This document shows positions 42,034 through 51,342 of a DNA stretch of 64,000 nt, in pieces. Source of the stretch: Saccharopolyspora hordei (GTDB lineage: Bacteria; Actinomycetota; Actinomycetes; Mycobacteriales; Pseudonocardiaceae); contig NZ_JACCFJ010000001.1 of NCBI RefSeq assembly GCF_013410345.1, positions 4,506,501-4,570,500 on the forward strand, in the 5' to 3' direction. Made by a program: the position numbers and the translations under genes. Positions within the stretch are counted from its first letter, which is position 1; the number at the start of each line of letters is the position of its first letter. The notes beneath the pieces are model-generated. The model made no database searches. It was not told the origin of the DNA and saw only the letters and a program-made list of their open reading frames with translations.

Positions 42034-43935
42034 TCAGGACTCGCAGCAGTGGGAGTGGGTGCTCGTGGTGGGTGGGACGTCGAGGGTGGGGTTGCGGTCG
42101 AGGAAGCCGACCGGCTTGAGGGTGAAGCCGCACGTGTCCACCGGCATGACCGGCCAGTCCTCGGTCCGCGGGAAGTGCGTGAGGCCGAAGGTGTGCCACA
42201 GGACGATGTCCTCGCCGTCGACGCTGCGGTCCTGCGCCGCGTAGGCCGGGAGCCCCGCCCCGCCGTGGTGCTGGTTCACCCACTCGCCCGCCGGGTACCG
42301 CTCGTCCGGCGAGCACTGGGTGACCCACAGGTGCTTGGTCGCGAACGCCGCGCGCCGGGCGATCGAGGACTCCGGGTCGGCCAGCAGCAGCGGGCCGCCC
42401 TGCGGGTGCAGCGCGTAGCCGACCGGTTGACCGAGGCGGTTGGTGCGCTCGGTGTTGACCACGTGCCAGACCCGGCCCGACGCCGGGTCCGCTTCGCGCG
42501 CCGCCTCGCTCTCCCGCGCCAGCCTGGTGACGCGCCGGGTGAAGGCGTTGCCGTGCGGGTTGTCCGCGCCGATCGGCACCCGCTGCACCTCGACCTCGTC
42601 CACCGCGTTGCGGGTGCCGTCCACCGTCATGTCCAGCCGCGCGCTGAACAGGTGCTGGTGGTACGGGCCGCCGAGCCCGGGAGCGAGCTCGGTGGCCCAG
42701 CGCGACCCCTCCTCCGGGTAGGCGGAGGTGAACACGATCCCCGTCGCCTTGGTCTCCAGCTGGATGGTGCCGTCCAGGTAGAGGTACCAGTAGAAGCCGT
42801 AGTCGTAGTTGCCGACCGAGACGAAGAACGACACCACCAGCCGCCGCTGCCGGCGGGTCTCGGCCGAGCCGGTGAACACGTCGGTGTGCTTCCACAGCAC
42901 CCCGACGTCCTCTTCGTGCAGGCACACCGCGTTGCGCAGCGTGCGGGGCGTGCCGTCCTCCTGCGCCACCACGGCGTCGAAGTACCGGATCTCGCCGAGG
43001 CAGTCGCAGCCGAGCACCAGTTCGTTGGCGAGCTTGCCCAGCGAGTACTCGCCGGCGTCGAAGTAGTTCTGCCAGAACCGGGCCGGGGACGGGTCGCCGT
43101 AGTTGACCACCATCTCGCTGATCGACGCCCGGTGGACCACCGGCCGCTCGTGGAAGGACAGCTGGTGCAGCACCAGGCCTTCGCGCGGGTCGAACCCGAT
43201 GCGGAACCGCCAGTCCTCCCACCGCACCTCGTGGCCGTCGACGTGGAAGCTCGGCCCCTCGGGCTGGGTGATCTCGATCGGTCGCAGCGACTCGCGGTGC
43301 GGGCCGCGCACCGCTTCGTCGGTGTAGTCGCCGCTCTCGGCCGGCACCGGGAGCGTGCGGTCGTCGACGACCTCCAGCACCCGCTGCTCGATCACGTCGA
43401 CGTAGGCCACCAGCCCGTCGATCGGGTGCGCCCACGGCAGTTCGTCCGGGCTGTCCTGCAGGAACGCCAGGGCGCGCAGCATCCGCCGACCGCGCTCCGC
43501 CGGGTCGCCGAACCACCCCGCCGACAGCGGGCACACCCGCACCGTGGACACGTCCTCGATGCCGCGGTCGCGGATCGCCCGCAGCCAGGTCTCGTCGGCA
43601 CGCACGATGCGCTCGACCAGCTCGTACTCGTCGAGCATGACCGGCGGCTGACCCTCGTCGACCGGGTTGACCACGGCCTTGTCCACCAGTTCGCCGCTGG
43701 TCAGCGAGACCACGGTGGTCATCACCTCACCGGTCTCGACGTCCAGCAGCACCGAGCGCGCCCGCCGCTCCACCGGATCGCCGTCGCGGTGCGCGAACAC
43801 CGCGGCCTTGTCCGGTTCCGCCAGCTGCACCAGGGGGAACCGGGTCGACGCGCGCAGCAGGCCGGCCTGCTGCAGGACGTCGCGGTTGCGCAGGACCTCC
43901 TCCGCGCTCAGCGGATCCAGCGGGTGCATCGCCAT
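42034..43935 (-). CDS. copper-containing primary amine oxidase
   Basis: A 633-residue copper amine oxidase that oxidises a primary amine to the aldehyde, releasing ammonia and hydrogen peroxide. The topaquinone precursor is Tyr377 in SVGNYDYGFYW. The catalytic base is Asp293 in YFDAGEYSLG. Two copper ligands are His426 and His428 in PYHQHLF. The Asp-to-Tyr spacing (84) and Tyr-to-His spacing (49) equal those in the Arthrobacter phenylethylamine oxidase. ATG 43935 follows AGAGG and GGGG runs. No signal peptide is seen, so it is cytoplasmic. It neighbours the gamma-glutamyl amine cluster and may serve another amine, such as phenylethylamine or tyramine. Confidence 0.93.
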   Translation of the reverse strand: MAMHPLDPLSAEEVLRNRDVLQQAGLLRASTRFPLVQLAEPDKAAVFAHRDGDPVERRARSVLLDVETGEVMTTVVSLTSGELVDKAVVNPVDEGQPPVMLDEYELVERIVRADETWLRAIRDRGIEDVSTVRVCPLSAGWFGDPAERGRRMLRALAFLQDSPDELPWAHPIDGLVAYVDVIEQRVLEVVDDRTLPVPAESGDYTDEAVRGPHRESLRPIEITQPEGPSFHVDGHEVRWEDWRFRIGFDPREGLVLHQLSFHERPVVHRASISEMVVNYGDPSPARFWQNYFDAGEYSLGKLANELVLGCDCLGEIRYFDAVVAQEDGTPRTLRNAVCLHEEDVGVLWKHTDVFTGSAETRRQRRLVVSFFVSVGNYDYGFYWYLYLDGTIQLETKATGIVFTSAYPEEGSRWATELAPGLGGPYHQHLFSARLDMTVDGTRNAVDEVEVQRVPIGADNPHGNAFTRRVTRLARESEAAREADPASGRVWHVVNTERTNRLGQPVGYALHPQGGPLLLADPESSIARRAAFATKHLWVTQCSPDERYPAGEWVNQHHGGAGLPAYAAQDRSVDGEDIVLWHTFGLTHFPRTEDWPVMPVDTCGFTLKPVGFLDRNPTLDVPPTTSTHSHCCES

Positions 43936-44529
43936 CACGCCCCACCTCTCGGTCTGGACTGGTCGACACGGGCGCGCCCAGGCTCTCCCGGCTCCGGTGG
44001 GGACGTCCAGTGCGAACCACCCGTTCGCCGCACCCGTTCGTGCCGAACGTGGACCGGGTGGGTGGTGGCCCGGCGGCGTCGCGGCGGTGGAGAGCGGGGG
44101 CGCCGCCGGTGGGTCTTGACGACGTCGTGAGTGCTGGGACCGGCTCCAGGCGGCTTTCGCACTCACGACCCCGGCGGGCACCCGGACCAGCGCACGTCGG
44201 TGGCCCGGTCGCCGGGGGATTTCACGACCGGGCCGCCTTCCACGACGGTGCCCGGGGGTGGACGGGCACCCGTTCCGCGCGTTTCCGCGGCCTGCGCCTC
44301 GCCGCCGCGGAACCACGCCCAGCGGCAGGCCGCTGGTCCGGGGCCGACGCGACCTCTCGCGAAGGCCGGGAACGTGATCCCCGCCATGCTGCACCGCCCC
44401 CGCGCACGCTGTCGCGCTTTTGCAGCTATCGACACTTCTGTCACTTGTGGAACCGGACGAAACGGCCGCGCTCGGGCGACGACCAGCGGAGGGTTACCGT
44501 TCGGCGCACCGGTCGTCGCGGAGGTGGAC
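43936..44529. other. intergenic region between divergent amine oxidase and sensor kinase
   Basis: About 590 bases with no supported gene. It contains copy 6 of the 46-bp element at 44124-44169, here away from any gene end. The remainder is GC-rich and featureless by eye, and promoters could not be assigned with confidence. Confidence 0.5.
44124..44169 (-). repeat. 46-bp palindromic element, copy 6 (reverse orientation)
   Basis: Perfect 11-bp arms. The asymmetric core reads CCGGCTCCAG, the reverse of the CTGGAG seen in the other copies, so this copy is inverted. It is the only copy in a divergent promoter region. Confidence 0.9.
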
Positions 44530-46107
44530 GTGCTGCGCGTGCAGACATCGCTGTCCCGGCAGCTGCTCAGCTGGCAGCTGCTGATCATCTTCGTGCTGCT
44601 CGCCTCGGTCGCGGTGTTCTCGGTGGCGCAGACGAACATCGCCTTCCGGAACAACGAGGGCCGCCGGATGCTCTCGGTCGCCGAGGACCTGGCCGCCACC
44701 ACCGGCGTGCGGGAGAGCCTGCAGGACCCCTACCGGCGCGACGCCCTGCCGATCTTCGCCGAGAGCGCCCGCAGCCTCTCCGGCGCGGACGACGTGATCA
44801 TCGCCGACGAGCGCGGCGTCGTGCTCACCTCGCCCGACCCCGCGCAGCGCGGCAAGCCGCTCCCGCTGGGCGAGAGCACCGTGCTGCAGGGCCGGTCGTG
44901 GATCGGCGTGGTCACCACCGACGGCGTCGAATCGCTGGTGGCGCACGTGCCGGTGCTCTCCGACGGCCTGCGCACCATCGGCGTGGTCGCCGCCGGCAGC
45001 AACACCCCGGACGTGCTGCAGGGCCTGCGCGAGGCCCCGGAGAACCCGCTCGCGCTGCTGGCCTTCGCCACGGTGCTCGGGGTGGCCGGGTCGGTGCTGC
45101 TGGCGCGCCGGGTCAAGCGGCAGACGCTGGGGCTCGAGCCGCGCGAGATCACGCGGCTGGTCGAGCACCGCGAGGCGCTGCTGCACGGCGTGCGGGAAGG
45201 CGTGCTCGGCATCGACGAGCAGAACCGCATCACGCTGGTCAACGACCAGGCGCGGCAGCTGCTCTCGCTGCCGGACGACTGCGTGGGCCGTGACATCGAC
45301 TCGCTGGACCTCAACGACCGCGCCCGCGACGTGCTCACCGGCCGCACCGACGGCGTGGACCAGATCGTGCTGCGGCGCGGCAAGGTCGTGGTGCTCAACC
45401 GGATGCCGATCTCCTCGGTCGGCGCGGTGGTCACCATGCGCGACCGCACCGAGCTGGTCGACCTGCAGCGGGAGCTCGCCGTGCACCGGGACACCACCGA
45501 CACGCTGCGTGCGCAGGCGCACGAGTTCAGCAACCGGCTGCACACCATCTCCGGGCTCATCGAGCTGGGCGAGTACGAGGAGGTGCAGCGCTACGTGATG
45601 CGCATCAGCCACCGCCACGAGCAGTGGCACGCCGAGGTCACCGCGCGCATCCACGACTCGGCGACCGCCGCGCTGCTGATCGCCAAGGCCAGCCTGGCCG
45701 CCGAGCGCGGCGTCGGGCTGCGCCTGGACGAGGGCAGCTACCTGCCCGCGCTCGACGACCGGCTCTCGGCCGACCTGGTCACGGTGCTGGGCAACCTGGT
45801 CGACAACGCCCTGGACGCGCTGGAGGGCGCGGGGGAGGCCGACGACCGCTGGGTCGAGATCGACGTGCGCTGCACCGACGAGGTCGTCGTCGTGGTGCGC
45901 GACTCCGGGCCCGGGGTGGCCGCCGAGATCGTCGAGGAGGTCTTCCGGCACGGCTTCACCACCAAGGCCGCGCGCGGCGGCGAGCGGGGGCTGGGGCTGG
46001 CCTTGACCAGGCAGATCTGCCATCGTCGCGGCGGCTCGGTGCACGTGCACAACGCACGCGGCGCGGTGTTCACCGCGACGCTGCCGCTGGGAGGACCGCA
46101 GGCATGA
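44530..46107 (+). CDS. CitA/DcuS-type sensor histidine kinase
   Basis: A 525-residue membrane sensor kinase. One membrane helix near residues 14-34 (LLSWQLLIIFVLLASVAVFS) and a second near 172-194 frame an extracellular Cache-type domain. A PAS domain follows (EGVLGIDEQNRITLVNDQAR). The phospho-acceptor His is in AHEFSNRLHTISGLIELGEY, about residue 331, the SPOB-like dimerisation form. NLVDNALDALEGAG, VVVRDSGPGVAAEI and RGLGLALTRQICHRRGG are the N, G1 and G2 boxes. Relatives sense di- and tricarboxylates. GTG 44530 has GGAGG six bases before it. It overlaps the response regulator by four bases. Confidence 0.9.
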   Translation: MLRVQTSLSRQLLSWQLLIIFVLLASVAVFSVAQTNIAFRNNEGRRMLSVAEDLAATTGVRESLQDPYRRDALPIFAESARSLSGADDVIIADERGVVLTSPDPAQRGKPLPLGESTVLQGRSWIGVVTTDGVESLVAHVPVLSDGLRTIGVVAAGSNTPDVLQGLREAPENPLALLAFATVLGVAGSVLLARRVKRQTLGLEPREITRLVEHREALLHGVREGVLGIDEQNRITLVNDQARQLLSLPDDCVGRDIDSLDLNDRARDVLTGRTDGVDQIVLRRGKVVVLNRMPISSVGAVVTMRDRTELVDLQRELAVHRDTTDTLRAQAHEFSNRLHTISGLIELGEYEEVQRYVMRISHRHEQWHAEVTARIHDSATAALLIAKASLAAERGVGLRLDEGSYLPALDDRLSADLVTVLGNLVDNALDALEGAGEADDRWVEIDVRCTDEVVVVVRDSGPGVAAEIVEEVFRHGFTTKAARGGERGLGLALTRQICHRRGGSVHVHNARGAVFTATLPLGGPQA

Positions 46108-46790
46108 TCAAGGTGTTGGTGGTGGACGACGACTTCATGGTCGCCAAGGTGCACAGCGGGTACGTGGCCCGGGTGCCCGGCTTCGAGGTCGTCGCGGCCG
46201 CGCACACCGGCGCGGAGGCCATCCGGGCGGTGGACGAGCTGCGGCCCGACCTGGTCCTGCTGGACATCTACCTGCCCGACATCGACGGCCTCTCGGTGCT
46301 GCGGGAGCTGCGCGCGCACCCGACGGCCGACCCCGACGTCATCATGATCACCGCGGCCCGCGACCTGGACGCGGTGCGCGGCGCCCTGCGCGGCGGCGCG
46401 CTGCACTACCTGATCAAGCCGTTCAGCTTCGAGGCGCTGCGCGACCAGCTGGAGGGCTTCCGGGCGCTGCACAGCAAGCTCAGCGAGCTGCCCGGCGACG
46501 CCCCGGCCGCGCAGCAGGACATCGACCGCCTCTTCGGCGCCCGCGTCCGGCGCACGGCGCTGCCGAAGGGGCTGACCACCGAGACCTCGGAGGTGGTCGA
46601 GCGCGTCCTGCGCGAGGCGACCGAGGCGGGCGGCGACCTGTCGGCGTCCGAGTGCGCCGAGGCCAGCGCGCTGTCGCGGGTCAGCGCCCGCAAGTACCTG
46701 GAGCACTTCACCGACACCGGCCGCGCCGAGGTCCGCCTCCGCTACGGCGGCACCGGCCGCCCCGAACGCCGCTACCGCTGGATCGGCTGA
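46104..46790 (+). CDS. CitB/DcuR-type response regulator
   Basis: A 228-residue regulator. The receiver domain shows the acidic pocket (VLVVDDDF), the phosphorylated Asp54 (DLVLLDIYLPDIDG) and the conserved Lys (HYLIKPFSFEALRD). A C-terminal helix-turn-helix follows (SASECAEASALSRVSARKYL). It overlaps the kinase at ATGA and is clearly its partner. Targets in related systems are dicarboxylate or citrate transporter genes, but none is adjacent here. Confidence 0.92.
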   Translation: MIKVLVVDDDFMVAKVHSGYVARVPGFEVVAAAHTGAEAIRAVDELRPDLVLLDIYLPDIDGLSVLRELRAHPTADPDVIMITAARDLDAVRGALRGGALHYLIKPFSFEALRDQLEGFRALHSKLSELPGDAPAAQQDIDRLFGARVRRTALPKGLTTETSEVVERVLREATEAGGDLSASECAEASALSRVSARKYLEHFTDTGRAEVRLRYGGTGRPERRYRWIG

Positions 46791-46803
46791 CCCCGCGCGG
46801 CCG

Positions 46804-46833
46804 GTGCGCCCCCGGTGGTGGCGCCGGGCGCAC
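46804..46833. terminator. candidate terminator between response regulator and SOD genes
   Basis: GTGCGCCC (46804-46811) and GGGCGCAC (46826-46833) form an 8-bp stem in the 60-base space between two convergent stop codons. Confidence 0.5.
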
Positions 46834-46850
46834 GGCCCGGCGCCCCGCGC

Positions 46851-47480
46851 TCAGGCGGTGGGCAGGCGCAGGCCGTTGTGGCCGGCCCGGGCGTCGGCGA
46901 AGCGCCGGGAGACCTCGTCCCAGTTGACGACGTTCCACAGGTTCTTGACGTAGTCCGCCTTCACGTTGCGGTACTGCAGGTAGTAGGCGTGCTCCCAGAT
47001 GTCGAACACCAGCAGCGGCGTGGTCGCGATCGACAGGTTCGCGTGGTGGTCCCGCAGCTGCTGGGTGATCAGCCGCCGCCCCACCGGGTCCCACGCCAGC
47101 ACACCCCAGCCGTTGCCCTGGATCGTGGTCGACACCGCCTCCATCTGGGCCCGGAAGGCGTCGAAGGACCCGAAGTCCTCGTCGATCGCCGCCGCCAGCT
47201 CACCGGTCGGCTCGCCCCCGCCGTCCGGCGAGAGGACCTTCCACCAGACCAGGTGCAGCGAGTGCCCCGCCAGGTTGAACGCCAGCGTCGTCTCCAGACC
47301 CACGATCGAGGAGAAGTCACCCTTCTCCCGCGCCTCGGCGATCTTCTCGATCGTGTCGTTGGCGCCCTTGACGTAGGTGGCGTGGTGCTTGCTGTGGTGC
47401 AACTCGTTGATCTCACCGGAGATCGCCGGCTCCAACGCCCCGTAGTCGTAGTCCAGCTCCGGCAACACGTACTGCGCCAT
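46851..47480 (-). CDS. sodA: iron/manganese superoxide dismutase
   Basis: A 209-residue Fe/Mn superoxide dismutase that converts superoxide to hydrogen peroxide and oxygen. Metal ligands are visible in [29 protein letters not shown] and [20 protein letters not shown] (Asp and His). The typical GGHxNH form is GHSLHL here. ATG 47480 has a strong AAGGAGG upstream. No signal peptide is seen, so it acts in the cytoplasm. Metal preference cannot be decided by eye. It is monocistronic. Confidence 0.95.
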   Translation of the reverse strand: MAQYVLPELDYDYGALEPAISGEINELHHSKHHATYVKGANDTIEKIAEAREKGDFSSIVGLETTLAFNLAGHSLHLVWWKVLSPDGGGEPTGELAAAIDEDFGSFDAFRAQMEAVSTTIQGNGWGVLAWDPVGRRLITQQLRDHHANLSIATTPLLVFDIWEHAYYLQYRNVKADYVKNLWNVVNWDEVSRRFADARAGHNGLRLPTA

Positions 47481-47639
47481 CGAGATCGTCCTCCTTCGTC
47501 CGCGATGCGTGGAGGAGTCTCGAACTTCCAGCGCGCTCCAGGTCAACAGCGCGGGGCGCGTGTCCTCCGTCACCTCAGGCCTGTTCGCCGAGCGCCCGGG
47601 TCACTACCCTGCGCACCAGCACGGTCACCCGGAGGAACG

Positions 47640-48434
47640 ATGCCCGAGATCCCCGACTTCCCCTACGACCTGGACCTGGACCGCCCCAGCGGGGCACGGA
47701 TGCACGACTTCCTCCTGGGTGGAGGCAACAACTTCTCGTCGGACCGCGAGCTGGCCCGGGCGGTGCTCGCGGTGGCGCCGGACATCCGCCTGGACGCGCT
47801 GGCCAACCGGGCGTGCCTGCACCGCGTGGTGCGCGCGTGCCTGGACCTGGGCGTGCGGCAGTTCCTGGACATCGGCTGCGGCATCCCGACCGTCGGCACC
47901 GTGCACGAGACCGCGCAGCAGGTCCCGGACGCGCGGGTGGTCTACGTCGACAGCGAGCCGCTGGCGGTCACCCAGGGCGAGCTGCTGCTGGCGGGCAACC
48001 CGGGCGCGACGATCGTGCAGGCCGACCTGCGCGACGTGGACGCGGTGCTGAGCTCCGAGCGCGTCCGCGCCCTGTTGGACCCGTCCGAACCCGTGGCGGT
48101 GCTGATGTTCTCCGTGCTGCACTGCATCGCCGAGCACCCGGCCTCCGTGATCCGCAGCTACCTGGCGGCCTTCGCGCCGGGCTCCCTGCTCGGCCTGACC
48201 CACCTGACCGCCGACCACGCGCCGCAGACGGTGCAGGCGGCGCTGGACCTGCTGGCCTCCAGCCAGCACCCGGGCACCGCGCGCAGCCGCGCCGAGGTGG
48301 AGTCGCTGCTGGAAGGTCTGGAGCCGCTGGAGCCCGGCGTGGTGCCCACCACGGAGTGGCGGCCGGAGCAGGGCGACGCGGACCTGCGGACCGAGGACCC
48401 GTTGAGCTACGCCGTGCTGGCGCGGAAACCGTGA
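47640..48434 (+). CDS. SAM-dependent methyltransferase (DUF574 family, second copy)
   Basis: A 264-residue methyltransferase of the same family as the gene at 7431-8267. The family N-terminus DLDRPSGARMHDFLLGGGNN is clear. Motif I is QFLDIGCGIPTVGTVHETAQ, with VVYVDSEPLAVTQGE and MFSVLHCIAEHPASV after it. ATG 47640 has GGAGG at about 47631-47635. It is divergent from SOD with about 160 bases between. The substrate is unknown. Confidence 0.9.
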   Translation: MPEIPDFPYDLDLDRPSGARMHDFLLGGGNNFSSDRELARAVLAVAPDIRLDALANRACLHRVVRACLDLGVRQFLDIGCGIPTVGTVHETAQQVPDARVVYVDSEPLAVTQGELLLAGNPGATIVQADLRDVDAVLSSERVRALLDPSEPVAVLMFSVLHCIAEHPASVIRSYLAAFAPGSLLGLTHLTADHAPQTVQAALDLLASSQHPGTARSRAEVESLLEGLEPLEPGVVPTTEWRPEQGDADLRTEDPLSYAVLARKP

Positions 48435-48531
48435 CCAAGCCGACACAGCGCCCGCGGGTCACGCTGTTGGGCCATCTGCCCAGCTCAGAACGCGATGATC
48501 CTTCGGTATTCCGACAAACTACCCTGGTACG

Positions 48532-49665
48532 GTGACGTGCGTGCCCGAGATGACACCTACTGCCACGAAACGGAGCTCGGGCCGGAGCAAGCGCAAGATC
48601 AGCTGGGACGTGGTGCGCACCGCCTGCGTCGTGCTGGTGATGCTCTACCACTCCACCTTCCTGAGCACCTACCTGCACCCCGAGATGACGCCCCGCACGT
48701 TCGTCTTCCCGTTCCAGGTGGGGGCGAGCCTGCTGCTGGTGATCTCGGCGTACTTCGCGTGCGTGACCATCGGGCGCGGACCGTTGCTGCGCTACTGGTG
48801 GGGTCGGATTGCCCGGCTCGTGCCGCCGTTCCTCGGCGCCGTCGTGTTGATCTTCCTGGTGATGCGCTGGGCCGCCGTGGAGGGCTGGTTCTACCCCACC
48901 GGCAGTGACCTGGCGGCGAACCTGTTGATGCTGTGGAACTGGAAGCCCGCGGACTACTGGTTCATCGACGGTTCGCACTGGACGGTGCCGCTGCAGCTGA
49001 TGGGCTTCACCGCCGCCGCGGCCCTGTTCGCCACGAAGTGGGGGCACGGGCGGCGGATCATCGTCGTGCTGTGGCTGGCGGTGCTGCTGCCGATCGTGCA
49101 GTGGCCGCTGCGGGTGAGCGACCCGTCGGAGCTGTACCGCACCGTCGTCGACGGCATCGGGGTGCACCGGTGGCACCTGTTCGTGGTCGGGGTGGCGATC
49201 TGGCTGTGGTCGACGCGGCGGATCTCGCTGCCGCACTTCCTCGGGCTGCTGCTCGCGTGCATGACCGGGCAGGCGCTGCACAACTACGCCGAGACCCCCG
49301 AGGGCCTGGTGGCCGACTGGGGGTCCACGATCGCGGTGTGCGTGGGCATGGTCGTGGTGGCGCTGACCGCCCACGGCCCGGACTGGGACCGGGTGGTGCC
49401 GAGCTGGCTGGCCGGGCGGATCACCTGGTTCGCCGGCATCTCCTACGGCGTGTTCCTGACGCACCAGACGATCGGCTACATCGTGATGCGCGAGCTCGAC
49501 GACCTCGGGGTCGACCCGCTGCTGCAGACGCTGGCGATGCTGGTGACCGGGACCGTCCTCGGCTGGGCCCTGACCCGCGTGGTCGAACGCCCGTCGCACC
49601 GGTTCCTGATGAACGCCTACGACAAGCTCGCGGCGCGCCGCGCCACCCGCGCCGAGGTCGCCTGA
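48532..49665 (+). CDS. acyltransferase 3 family membrane protein
   Basis: A 377-residue integral membrane acyltransferase with about ten helices. The N-terminal ISWDVVRTACVVLVMLYHST carries the conserved Arg and His of the family. YWWGRIARLVPPFLGAVVLI and ISYGVFLTHQTIGYIVMREL are further family segments. Such proteins O-acylate sugars, peptidoglycan or lipids. GTG 48532, GTG 48541 and ATG 48550 are all possible starts and none has a good ribosome site. TACCCT at 48520-48525 could be a -10 box placing the transcript start at GTG 48532, a leaderless arrangement. Confidence 0.85.
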   Translation: MTCVPEMTPTATKRSSGRSKRKISWDVVRTACVVLVMLYHSTFLSTYLHPEMTPRTFVFPFQVGASLLLVISAYFACVTIGRGPLLRYWWGRIARLVPPFLGAVVLIFLVMRWAAVEGWFYPTGSDLAANLLMLWNWKPADYWFIDGSHWTVPLQLMGFTAAAALFATKWGHGRRIIVVLWLAVLLPIVQWPLRVSDPSELYRTVVDGIGVHRWHLFVVGVAIWLWSTRRISLPHFLGLLLACMTGQALHNYAETPEGLVADWGSTIAVCVGMVVVALTAHGPDWDRVVPSWLAGRITWFAGISYGVFLTHQTIGYIVMRELDDLGVDPLLQTLAMLVTGTVLGWALTRVVERPSHRFLMNAYDKLAARRATRAEVA

Positions 49666-49698
49666 CGGTGGTGCGGGCCCGGGACCTCGGCGTCGCCG

Positions 49699-49716
49699 GG
49701 CGTCCGGCCGGACGCC
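49699..49716. terminator. perfect 18-base palindrome between convergent genes
   Basis: GGCGTCCGGCCGGACGCC is a perfect dyad in the 76-base space between the acyltransferase and peptidase stop codons. As a loopless palindrome it would form a hairpin of about seven base pairs. Confidence 0.45.
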
Positions 49717-49741
49717 GTGCTGACCGGCGGGCTCGGCCGCG

Positions 49742-51112
49742 TCAGAGCGGGTGGCGTTCGAGCCGCTCGGCGTCGAGGACCGCGGAGCGCGCCGCCGGCG
49801 CGTCGGCACCGGCCCAGCGGCGCACGGTCGCCTCGGCCTCGGCCCGCTGCTCGGCCGGCAGGCCCTCGATCTTGGCGCCGTGGTTGGCACCGGGCACCAG
49901 GTAGCGGTACGAGTCGCGGGTGCCGGGGCCCAGCTCGAACGGTTCCGCGCTCCACGGGTCGCGCTCGCCGTTGACGAACATCAGTTCCGACCCCTGGCTG
50001 CGCACCCACGTGTCGACCTGGCGCATCACGCCCGGTTCGAAGCGCATCGGGATCTCGCGCGGCACCAGGTTGCGGGGCTGGCTCAGCTCGCGGTGGTGCA
50101 GCAGGTCGGCCAGCGGCTCGTCGGAGACGTGCGGCCAGCCCAGCTGCGTGCCCGCCTGGTAGTAGTACGGCGCGTACGGCTCGATGCCCTGGTCGGTGTA
50201 GAAGCGGAACTCGACGGTCTCGTCGAAGAACGCGTAGATCTCGTCGGTGCTGGCGGTGGTCGCCGGCACCTGGGCGCAGTCGTCCTGGCCGCGGTACTGC
50301 CAGAACGCGAACGGCGCGTCGAGCACCACCATCTCGAAGCCGCGGTCGACGTCGCCGATGATCCGGTCGAAGGTCAGCCCCTCGGCGTCGGCGTAGGCCT
50401 GGAACTTCGCCAGCAGCTCGTCGCGGCGGAGCAGCGCTTCCCGCTGCACCGCGGTCAGCGCGGCGCGGCAGGCCGGGTCGGTGCCGACCTCGGCCAGGAA
50501 CTCGTCGTAGCGGTCCCGGTCGTTGTCGACGTCGTTGGGCGCCACGTAGGCGATGGTGCCGTCCACGTCGTCGGGGTAGAAGCGCCGGTGGTAGACGGCC
50601 GTCATGCCGCCCTTGCTCGCCCCGGTGGTGAGCCACCGGCCCCCGTAGACGGAGCGCAGCGCGGTGATCACCCGGTGCTGGTCGGTCGCGGCCTGCCAGA
50701 TGTCCAGGTCGCCCCAGTCCGCCGGGTCCGGCCGGGACGGGGTGAAGAAGCGGTGCTCCAGGCTCACCTGGTTGCCGTCGACCAGCCGGGTCGGTTCGGC
50801 GCGGGTGGCCTCCGCGGGCAGGCCGTAGCCGGAGGTGTGGAGCACGGTCGGCCGGTCCAGGCCGCGGTGCAGCACGGTGAGCCGCTGCTCGAACTGCCCG
50901 GCCTCCGGGTGCCGGTGGTCGGCGGGCTGGGTGAAGGTCAGGTCGAACAGCCGGTACCCCGGTTCGGTGGGCCGCTCCCCCACCACCGTCAGCCCGGGGA
51001 CCGCCTCCAGCCGGTCGCGCACGTCATCGACCGGTGGCGCCGCGCCCACCGGTGCGCCGACCAGCAGCATGCCGCACACCGCGGCGATGGTGACCAGACC
51101 GCGCCAGTTCAT
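49742..51112 (-). CDS. secreted S37-type serine peptidase
   Basis: A 456-residue exported peptidase of the S37 (PS-10) group of streptomycete-type aminopeptidases. A Sec signal is clear (MNWRGLVTIAAVCGMLLVGA, cleavage near residue 25). The alpha/beta hydrolase core shows VLHTSGYGLP and NQVSLEHRFFTPSRPD. The nucleophile is Ser166 in LTTGASKGGMTAVYHRRFYP. FVNGERDPW and GANHGAKIEG supply the Asp and His regions. It should release N-terminal tri- or dipeptides outside the cell. ATG 51112 has GGGAGGCGGG upstream. Confidence 0.88.
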   Translation of the reverse strand: MNWRGLVTIAAVCGMLLVGAPVGAAPPVDDVRDRLEAVPGLTVVGERPTEPGYRLFDLTFTQPADHRHPEAGQFEQRLTVLHRGLDRPTVLHTSGYGLPAEATRAEPTRLVDGNQVSLEHRFFTPSRPDPADWGDLDIWQAATDQHRVITALRSVYGGRWLTTGASKGGMTAVYHRRFYPDDVDGTIAYVAPNDVDNDRDRYDEFLAEVGTDPACRAALTAVQREALLRRDELLAKFQAYADAEGLTFDRIIGDVDRGFEMVVLDAPFAFWQYRGQDDCAQVPATTASTDEIYAFFDETVEFRFYTDQGIEPYAPYYYQAGTQLGWPHVSDEPLADLLHHRELSQPRNLVPREIPMRFEPGVMRQVDTWVRSQGSELMFVNGERDPWSAEPFELGPGTRDSYRYLVPGANHGAKIEGLPAEQRAEAEATVRRWAGADAPAARSAVLDAERLERHPL

Positions 51113-51275
51113 CCCGCCTCCCGCTGCACTCCGAGTCACGTCGAACCTAGTGATCACGCGCGGTGCCGGGAAGGTCTCGGCGAGTTCCCGCAGCACCGCT
51201 GGTGGGATCTTCGCGGTTCGTGATCGGTTCCGCCCGCCGGGGCGTGCGCGGGCACCCGTGCGCGCAGCAGACGGC

Positions 51276-51322
51276 GGTGCCGCGGGAGGACACCCTGGGT
51301 GGGCGTGCCCCCTCGCGGCACC
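51276..51322 (-). terminator. hairpin terminator after the DivIVA-like gene
   Basis: The arms GGTGCCGCG (51276-51284) and CGCGGCACC (51314-51322) pair perfectly, and flanking GAGG/CCTC-type bases lengthen the stem. It starts 20 bases beyond the stop on the minus strand. Confidence 0.65.
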
Positions 51323-51342
51323 GCGGCGCCGTCCGGTGAGCG

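Noticed and set aside
25542-44169. A CRISPR array made of the repeated palindromes
   Set aside because: The six copies are kilobases apart with genes between them, and no regular spacers or cas genes are present.
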